Below are positions 7,527 through 12,302 of a stretch of 14,492 bases of DNA, one piece after another; position 1 is the stretch's first letter; each line of letters starts with the position of its first letter. Origin of the DNA: Nitrospira sp. (GTDB taxonomy: Bacteria > Nitrospirota > Thermodesulfovibrionia > Thermodesulfovibrionales > SM23-35); assembly GCA_016873575.1 (NCBI GenBank), contig VGWY01000042.1:1-14492 (forward strand). Direction: 5' to 3'. Below the pieces are notes generated by a model. It was not told the DNA's origin and searched no databases. It saw only the letters and a list, made by a program, of their open reading frames with translations. The position numbers were made by a program, and so were the translations under genes.

Positions 7527-8030
7527 TCATCTTTTCATCCTTTCTATTATCTCTTCTGCAATCTGCAGGGGTGTTTTGTCTTCTGTATCTATCATGATAT
7601 CTGCTTTTTTATAAAATGGCATCCGATAATGTAAAAGCTCCTTTATTTTTTTTAAAGGGTCATCAACTTGAAGGAGTGGTCTGTCACTATTCATGCTCGT
7701 CCTTTTAAGGATTGTCTCAGGTGTTGCGGTAAGACAGACAATTACTCCATTTTCCCTCAGGGCGTTTGTATTTTCCTGCCTCAATACAGCACCACCGCCT
7801 GTTGAAATAACAATGTTCTTATTTTTAGAAATCTTTTTGATCATCTCTGTCTCAATCTCTCTGAATCTTTGCTCGCCAAACTGTTTGAATATCTCATGAA
7901 TGGTCATCTTTTCAGATTTCTCTATCTCTGTATCCACATCAATCAACTTCATATCAAGAAGTCTTGAAAGCTCTTTTCCTACCGCAGTCTTCCCTGCTCC
8001 CATAAAGCCAGTGAGGACAATGTTTTTCAT
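7527..8030 (-). CDS. aroK: shikimate kinase
   Basis: Phosphorylates shikimate in the aromatic amino acid pathway. 167 aa, normal length. Walker A is GFMGAGKT at 8-15, the DVD motif is at 31-33, the R57xxE60 pair follows, STGGGA at 76-81 binds shikimate, and the LID arginine is in RPLL (117-120). First gene of the minus-strand operon and followed by aroB, a very common pairing. The ATG at 8030 has no visible Shine-Dalgarno sequence and a good -10 box only 10 nt upstream. Confidence 0.97.
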   Translation of the reverse strand: MKNIVLTGFMGAGKTAVGKELSRLLDMKLIDVDTEIEKSEKMTIHEIFKQFGEQRFREIETEMIKKISKNKNIVISTGGGAVLRQENTNALRENGVIVCLTATPETILKRTSMNSDRPLLQVDDPLKKIKELLHYRMPFYKKADIMIDTEDKTPLQIAEEIIERMKR

Positions 8031-8040
8031 GATTGCTGAT

Positions 8041-8070
8041 ATTGTAATAGGTAGAGAGAGGTAAGGTCAA
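8041..8070 (-). promoter_or_regulatory. sigma70-like promoter of the aroK operon
   Basis: On the minus strand TTGACC (8070-8065), 18-bp spacer, TACAAT (8046-8041). The -10 ends 10 nt before the aroK ATG, so the mRNA would start about 3-4 nt before it. Confidence 0.6.
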
Positions 8071-8071
8071 T

Positions 8072-8100
8072 TTGAAAGGGGAAATTTTTCCTGTTATATT
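8072..8100 (+). promoter_or_regulatory. sigma70-like promoter of mnmA
   Basis: TTGAAA (8072-8077), 17-bp spacer, TATATT (8095-8100), 5 nt before the mnmA ATG. Transcription would begin at or next to the start codon, implying a leaderless mRNA. The element faces the aroK promoter within a 75-bp intergenic region. Confidence 0.5.
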
Positions 8101-8105
8101 TAGAT

Positions 8106-9314
8106 ATGCCGAAGGTCATTGTTGGAATGAGTGGAGGGGTTGACTCTTCTGTTACCGCATATCTTTTGAAGGAAAAGGGATATGAGGTGGAGGGGGTTAG
8201 TTTTATTTTATGGGAAGCAGGAAGCAGGACTGATTTTACGACCTGTTGTTCACTTCAGGCAGTTCATGAGGCATCGAGAACTGCACGTCATATCGGAATA
8301 CCTCACAGCATAATTGATGCGCGGGACTTTTTTATGGAGAAAGTCATTGAACCATTTGTAGATGCATATATGAAAGGCTCGACTCCAAATCCATGTATAT
8401 TATGTAACAAATTTATCAAATTCCCCCTCCTCCTGAAAGAGGCAGAAAAAAGAGGAGCTGAATATATTGCAACTGGACACTATGCGAGAGTCGAACGAAG
8501 TCAGAAGTCAGAAGTCAGAAGTCAGAAATCAGACCAAGACGTAGCTTTTCTTAAAAAAGGGATTGATCCGAAGAAAGACCAGTCATATGTTCTTTATATC
8601 CTGAGGCAGGAGGAACTGAAAAGGCTCATTCTTCCGCTCGGCTATTACAGGAAAGAAGAGGTCAGAAAAATCGCACAGGGTCTTAACCTTCCATCTGCAC
8701 AGAGATCAGAAAGCCAGGAGATATGCTTTATTGAAAACAAGAATTATTTTAAATTCATTGAAAAGCTTTCTCCTGTTGCAGGGAAACCAGGGTCTATTGT
8801 TGATCTAAATGGAAAAGTAAGAGGAACTCACAAAGGAGTCTATGGATATACAATTGGCCAGAGAAAGGGACTGGGTATATCTTCGCCAGAGCCTCTTTAT
8901 GTTGTAAAGATAGATGCTGTGAGAAATACGATATATGTAGGTTCGCAGGAGGATGCAAAGAAAAAGGAATTCTTTGTCAAAGACCTGAACTGGATTAATC
9001 CCCCCGAATCCCCCCACAACCCCCCTTGGGAAAGGGGGGCCGAGGGAGGATTTTTCAGGGCATCGGTAAGGGTACGCTCAATGATGAAAGACGAGTCAGC
9101 AACTATATCTTTAGTCAACAGTCAACAGTCAACAGTCAACAGTGAAGAGCATGATATATACGCCTCACGCCTCACGCCTCACGCCTTACGCCAGATTGTT
9201 CGCGTTGTCTTTGATGAGCCGCAGTGGGCACCTGCCCCCGGACAATCTGCAGTTTTTTATGATGACGATAGAGTAATAGGAGGGGGTGTAATAATAGAAC
9301 TTGACAAAAATTAG
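8106..9314 (+). CDS. mnmA: tRNA-specific 2-thiouridylase MnmA, with four in-frame repeat insertions
   Basis: Adds sulfur to U34 of tRNA-Lys/Glu/Gln. The PP-loop SGGVDSS is at 9-15, the nucleophile-type cysteine C100 lies in LCNK, and partner C207 in SQEICFI. GHYAR at 124-128, KDQSYVLY and TIGQRKGLGI are family blocks. 402 aa against about 350-370 usual. The extra length comes from four repeat-derived segments: SQKSEVRSQKS (132-142), the NPPWERGAEGGF region (about 298-316), VNSQQSTVNS (337-346) and YASRLTPHA (352-360). The first lies in the loop after GHYAR; the others lie in the linker and C-terminal beta-barrel, where sequence is least conserved. Catalytic residues are kept. No Shine-Dalgarno sequence is visible; see the promoter at 8072-8100. 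Confidence 0.97.
   Translation: MPKVIVGMSGGVDSSVTAYLLKEKGYEVEGVSFILWEAGSRTDFTTCCSLQAVHEASRTARHIGIPHSIIDARDFFMEKVIEPFVDAYMKGSTPNPCILCNKFIKFPLLLKEAEKRGAEYIATGHYARVERSQKSEVRSQKSDQDVAFLKKGIDPKKDQSYVLYILRQEELKRLILPLGYYRKEEVRKIAQGLNLPSAQRSESQEICFIENKNYFKFIEKLSPVAGKPGSIVDLNGKVRGTHKGVYGYTIGQRKGLGISSPEPLYVVKIDAVRNTIYVGSQEDAKKKEFFVKDLNWINPPESPHNPPWERGAEGGFFRASVRVRSMMKDESATISLVNSQQSTVNSEEHDIYASRLTPHALRQIVRVVFDEPQWAPAPGQSAVFYDDDRVIGGGVIIELDKN
8499..8533. repeat. family-C heptamer array (AGTCAGA x5) inside mnmA
   Basis: Four exact AGTCAGA units and one AATCAGA unit, translated as SQKSEVRSQKS, inserted between the GHYARVE block and the following strand. Confidence 0.92.
8997..9054. repeat. family-A palindromic element inside mnmA
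   Basis: C6 and G6 arms around TTGGGAAA, preceded by an extra AATCCCCCCG half unit at 8997-9006. Read as NPPESPHNPPWERGAEGGF. The G-rich arm is partly degenerate (GAGGGAGG). Confidence 0.85.
9113..9143. repeat. family-C heptamer array (AGTCAAC x4.4) inside mnmA
   Basis: Four exact AGTCAAC units plus AGT, translated as VNSQQSTVNS. Confidence 0.92.
9161..9192. repeat. family-C heptamer array (CGCCTCA x4.6) inside mnmA
   Basis: Three CGCCTCA units, one CGCCTTA and a partial unit. It is the reverse complement of the metG array and is translated as YASRLTPHA. Only 17 bp separate it from the preceding AGTCAAC array. Confidence 0.92.
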
Positions 9315-9344
9315 TTATAAGGCATAATTAATACAACCATACTC

Positions 9345-9352
9345 AAAGGAGG
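9345..9352 (+). promoter_or_regulatory. strong Shine-Dalgarno sequence of the HD-domain gene
   Basis: AAAGGAGG, 9 nt before ATG 9362. It fixes the start; the out-of-frame ATG at 9354 is too close to it. Confidence 0.75.
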
Positions 9353-9361
9353 AATGACAAG

Positions 9362-10216
9362 ATGTTACACGGGGTGAATTTAACCCCTAAAAATATTCTC
9401 AATGAGATCCGGGTAATCTATAAGGAAAACTATCAGCAAGAGAATATAGAGATCATTGAAGGGGTGCTGAATGATGTTATAGACCTCTTTTCTGGTAAAA
9501 GAAAAGGGTTTTTAAAATGCGATACAGATTACCATGATCTTTTGCATACCTTACAGGTTATCCCTCCTTTTGTAGGAATTGTAGACGGATGGAATAAGAG
9601 TGAGAATTCCACAAAAATTTCAAAAGAACTTTTCGACATAGGGATTATTGCTGTCTTATTACACGATACAGGTTATATCAAAACTGAGGATGATATGAAT
9701 GGCACAGGGGCAAAATATACCTTTATTCATACACACAGAAGCGCTGACTTTGCTGGCCACTATCTCTCCCAAGCAGGTTTTGAGAAGCTTACAATATCCG
9801 CTGTCCAGAATATTATCATGTGTACCGGCGTGAGGGTTGACATCGAAAATATTCCTTTCCGTACAGATGAGGAAAGGATTGTCGGATACACACTGGGAAC
9901 TGCAGACCTTTTAGGACAGATGTCTGCTCTTGATTATCCTGAAAGACTCCCTGAACTATATCGCGAATTTGAAGAGGCGTATCGTTACGAGGGACTAAAA
10001 AGGCTGCAAGAAATGGGTATCGCTGTATTTAAGAGTGCAGACGATTTGATCAGTAAAACGCCATTTTTTTATGAGGTTATTGTAAAAGGCCATTTTAAAA
10101 AAATGGGTTCGATGTATCAATATTTGACATATCATTTTAATGATTCAAAAAACTATTACGTTGAAGCTATTGAAGAGAATATAAAAAAGATAAAGCTTGC
10201 CACTGTGTCTCAGTAA
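9362..10216 (+). CDS. HD-domain phosphohydrolase of unknown substrate
   Basis: Cytoplasmic HD-superfamily protein, 284 aa. A metal site can be built from H58 (YHDLLH), H101-D102 (LLHDTGY), H123/H125 and H133 (HTHRSADFAGHYL) and D182 (GTADLLGQM), an arrangement close to that of phosphodiesterase-type HD domains. The substrate cannot be read from the sequence; cyclic nucleotide or nucleotide phosphohydrolysis are possibilities only. No signal peptide or membrane segment, and no accessory sensor domain. It lies 47 bp after mnmA on the same strand and ends in the convergent hairpin with the lipid kinase gene. No repeat insertion. Confidence 0.75.
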   Translation: MLHGVNLTPKNILNEIRVIYKENYQQENIEIIEGVLNDVIDLFSGKRKGFLKCDTDYHDLLHTLQVIPPFVGIVDGWNKSENSTKISKELFDIGIIAVLLHDTGYIKTEDDMNGTGAKYTFIHTHRSADFAGHYLSQAGFEKLTISAVQNIIMCTGVRVDIENIPFRTDEERIVGYTLGTADLLGQMSALDYPERLPELYREFEEAYRYEGLKRLQEMGIAVFKSADDLISKTPFFYEVIVKGHFKKMGSMYQYLTYHFNDSKNYYVEAIEENIKKIKLATVSQ

Positions 10217-10218
10217 AC

Positions 10219-10241
10219 CCCGCACCTTACAAAGGTGCGGG
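10219..10241. terminator. hairpin shared by the convergent HD and lipid-kinase genes
   Basis: Perfect 10-bp stem CCCGCACCTT/AAGGTGCGGG with a 3-nt loop, located 2 nt after the HD stop and containing the last codons and stop of the opposite gene. It has no long U-tract on either side, so its terminator role is inferred from position and stability. Confidence 0.6.
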
Positions 10242-11207
10242 ATAAACCAGCCTTAGTATATGAGGCACAACCTCAACCTTTGCTGGTGTCATACAACAAT
10301 AATCTCCATCTATCTGAATATGGGCATTCCCCTTGATTTCAATATTCGTTGCCCTTAGATATTCTATGTCCTTAAAATTCAGATGTGTTCTTGATGCAAT
10401 GCCAAAGACATACCTGAGTATATCGAAACGTTTTTTACCCTTAAAGATACAGACATAAAAAGACGGGGCAGCAAGGCTTGCATCTGGAGTGATTTTAAAA
10501 TTACCCCCATATTTAGCTGCCTTACCGATGATCGCTGAATAGCCATAATACGTTATCCCATCAATATCAAAGATTAATTCGTTGGGATGGAAATGAAAAA
10601 GGGTTTTTATTCCACTATAAATATAGGCACCTTTCCCGGAAATTTTTTTGATATTCTCGTCTATTCCAAAGACTGTCTCGCCATCAAAGCCAATGCCTGC
10701 CATCAGGACGAAGAGCCGAGAGAAGAAAGACGAGTGATGGGTAGACTGAATATTTTCTCCATAAAATCCCCCCATCCCCCCTTTGATAAAGGGGGGTGTG
10801 GGGGGATTTCTGGTATCCTCAGGGGAACAAACTATTCTACCGAGTGAGACGGTTTTGGGAGTATTATTCACAGCAACTTCCATTGCACCTTTAACATGCT
10901 CCGGGATATTCAGTTCCTTCGCAAGGACATTAGTCGTTCCGAGTGGAAGGATTGCTAATGGAATTGCTTCTCCAGCAATACCATTTATTACTTCATTGAT
11001 TGTGCCGTCACCCCCGGCTGCAATGACGAGATAGGGTGATTTTTTCAGAGCCTCTCTTGCGAGACGTTCTGCATCACCTCTTTGCGTAGTGGGAAATACC
11101 TTTACCTCATAACCCCTTGCCCTTAAGAAATGAGATGCCTTTTCTATTTTCTTCTCAGAAAAGAGTTTTGCAGCAGGATTACTGATGAGAACGATTGAGG
11201 ATTTCAT
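10227..11207 (-). CDS. DagK/YegS-type lipid kinase, with in-frame repeat insertion
   Basis: Diacylglycerol/sphingosine-kinase-like enzyme. Family members phosphorylate diacylglycerol or related lipids at the membrane with ATP. The nucleotide-binding GGDGT is at 65-69, PLGTTN at 88-93 and GIGFDGE at 171-177, all intact. 326 aa, slightly long. Residues 134-148 are the family-A peptide (NPPTPPFIKGGMGGF), inserted in the loop between the VSLGRI strand and the FVLMAGIGFDG block, where members vary. The following ST-HHSS stretch may be an old degenerate heptamer array. The exact lipid substrate cannot be told from sequence. Start ATG 11207; CATAAT at 11221-11216 (minus strand) lies 8 nt upstream, with only a weak -35. 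Confidence 0.88.
   Translation of the reverse strand: MKSSIVLISNPAAKLFSEKKIEKASHFLRARGYEVKVFPTTQRGDAERLAREALKKSPYLVIAAGGDGTINEVINGIAGEAIPLAILPLGTTNVLAKELNIPEHVKGAMEVAVNNTPKTVSLGRIVCSPEDTRNPPTPPFIKGGMGGFYGENIQSTHHSSFFSRLFVLMAGIGFDGETVFGIDENIKKISGKGAYIYSGIKTLFHFHPNELIFDIDGITYYGYSAIIGKAAKYGGNFKITPDASLAAPSFYVCIFKGKKRFDILRYVFGIASRTHLNFKDIEYLRATNIEIKGNAHIQIDGDYCCMTPAKVEVVPHILRLVYPAPL
10764..10809. repeat. family-A palindromic element inside the lipid-kinase gene
   Basis: 46-bp near-palindrome bounded by AAAT and ATTT with C6-N2-C6 and G6-N3/4-G6 arms around TTTGATAAA. Same length and layout as the copy at 12947. Confidence 0.93.
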
Positions 11208-11280
11208 CGATTGATATTATGCCCCTGCATGAAGTTACTTAATAAGACCACAAGTAATACCGCATCCTTTCGATGATTTT

Positions 11281-11357
11281 TGTCATTGCGGCTTGTCCGC
11301 AATCCTTCTGGCTTGTCCAGAATCGTTCAGAAAGATTCCCGACAAGCTGGAATGACA
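11281..11357. repeat. family-B MITE-like intergenic repeat
   Basis: 77 bp bounded by TGTCATT (11281-11287) and AATGACA (11351-11357), with inner blocks GGCTTGTCC and GACAAGCTGG. It occupies most of the 165-bp gap between dagK and bioW; apart from it and the upstream region of dagK I see nothing there. The ends match the copy inside the RM gene (13886-14018). Confidence 0.8.
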
Positions 11358-11372
11358 TATACGTGATCTTAC

Positions 11373-12173
11373 TTATGAACTTCTTAGTATGTTCCCAATG
11401 ATTACAGGCATTTTCTCAAGGTAATGTATAATTTCTTCAACACTTACCCCTTCTTTTACGAAGAATGCCCTTCCTCCACTTTTGCTTCCCTTTTCCTTGA
11501 TATTCGGAATCCTTGTATAGCCGAATTTTTTTGATGCAATATAACCAGTCGTATAAAAGGGATCATCAGATACACATAATTCAGCAACCACATTTTTACA
11601 GGATGCAACCTTTGATGCAAGGATGAGAGCCTCTTTCACTGTCTCGGTATTAATCCCATGTCGTGAAAGTCTCGCAGAAAGTAACTTGAATGCGTGCTTG
11701 GTGATTCCAAGTCGTGATGCCCTGACTCCCCTTTCCCTGCCAGGATCAAGGCGCTCTCCTTTTTCAACTGACAAAAGAGCAGCACCTCTCATCTTGTCCT
11801 TTTGGATCAATTCAAAAGCCCTATCAATAGATGTTTTTGATACTCCTAATGACTGGAGAAGCTCGATTGCTATTTTCTTGCTTTCAGCAGGTCTCTTACC
11901 ATGAACTGTGGCTAAAGGCAATGATGAGATTACCCTTGGCCTTTGTTTTATCTCTTCGATTGTAACCGTAATCTTATCAGGCTTGCCTTTTGAATGGTTT
12001 AGTGCTCTCTCTATATATTTTTTAACAACCTTTTGAATCTCTGATATCTCATACAACCCCTCAGCCCCAGAAATATGTATCTCAGCGATTTTCGAGTTCA
12101 GAGTTTCGAGTTTTGACTTTTGACTTTTGACTTCTTGGGATGCCCTCATCCTTATGCTCCAGAGTTTTTTCAT
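11373..12173 (-). CDS. bioW: 6-carboxyhexanoate-CoA ligase (pimeloyl-CoA synthetase), with heptamer insertion
   Basis: Activates pimelate to pimeloyl-CoA for biotin synthesis. Family blocks: RMRAS at 8-12, HISGAE at 33-38, SKGKPD at 61-66, RGAALL at 129-134, RGVRASRLG at 148-156 and VAELCVSDDPFYTTGY at 196-211. 266 aa, close to the family length. Between RMRAS and HISGAE, where relatives have only a few residues, lie about 15-17 residues of heptamer-derived sequence (SQEVKSQKSKLETLNSK). No other biotin gene is in the window. The start ATG 12173 has no clear Shine-Dalgarno sequence, but a perfect TATAAT lies 10 nt upstream. Confidence 0.93.
   Translation of the reverse strand: MKKLWSIRMRASQEVKSQKSKLETLNSKIAEIHISGAEGLYEISEIQKVVKKYIERALNHSKGKPDKITVTIEEIKQRPRVISSLPLATVHGKRPAESKKIAIELLQSLGVSKTSIDRAFELIQKDKMRGAALLSVEKGERLDPGRERGVRASRLGITKHAFKLLSARLSRHGINTETVKEALILASKVASCKNVVAELCVSDDPFYTTGYIASKKFGYTRIPNIKEKGSKSGGRAFFVKEGVSVEEIIHYLEKMPVIIGNILRSS
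12094..12135. repeat. family-C heptamer array (6 units) inside bioW
   Basis: Six consecutive heptamers in phase: GAGTTCA, GAGTTTC, GAGTTTT, GACTTTT, GACTTTT, GACTTCT. On the coding strand these become AGTCAAA-type units, akin to AGTCAGA in mnmA. 42 bp, 14 codons. Confidence 0.85.
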
Positions 12174-12183
12174 GGCAAAAGTG

Positions 12184-12214
12184 ATTATATCCCATGTCTG
12201 ATAAGAATTGACAG
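12184..12214 (-). promoter_or_regulatory. promoter of bioW
   Basis: Minus-strand TATAAT at 12189-12184 lies 10 nt before the bioW ATG. Possible -35: GTCAAT with a 17-bp spacer or CTGTCA with a 19-bp spacer. The rest of the 129-bp divergent region (12174-12302) holds a small CACAC-GCAAA-GTGTG hairpin at 12247-12261 and TTGACA (+ strand) at 12208-12213 without a clear -10 partner for the RM gene. Confidence 0.5.
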
Positions 12215-12302
12215 CCTGTTGAAAATCCCGAAGATTTATAAAACGTCACACGCAAAGTGTGTTAAGATGTGATAGCTTTATGGTAATGTAGTCAAAACAT
12301 AG

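Noticed and set aside
8499..8533. Tandem repeats as a CRISPR array
   Set aside because: Units are 7 bp, contiguous and without spacers, and they lie inside a conserved gene.
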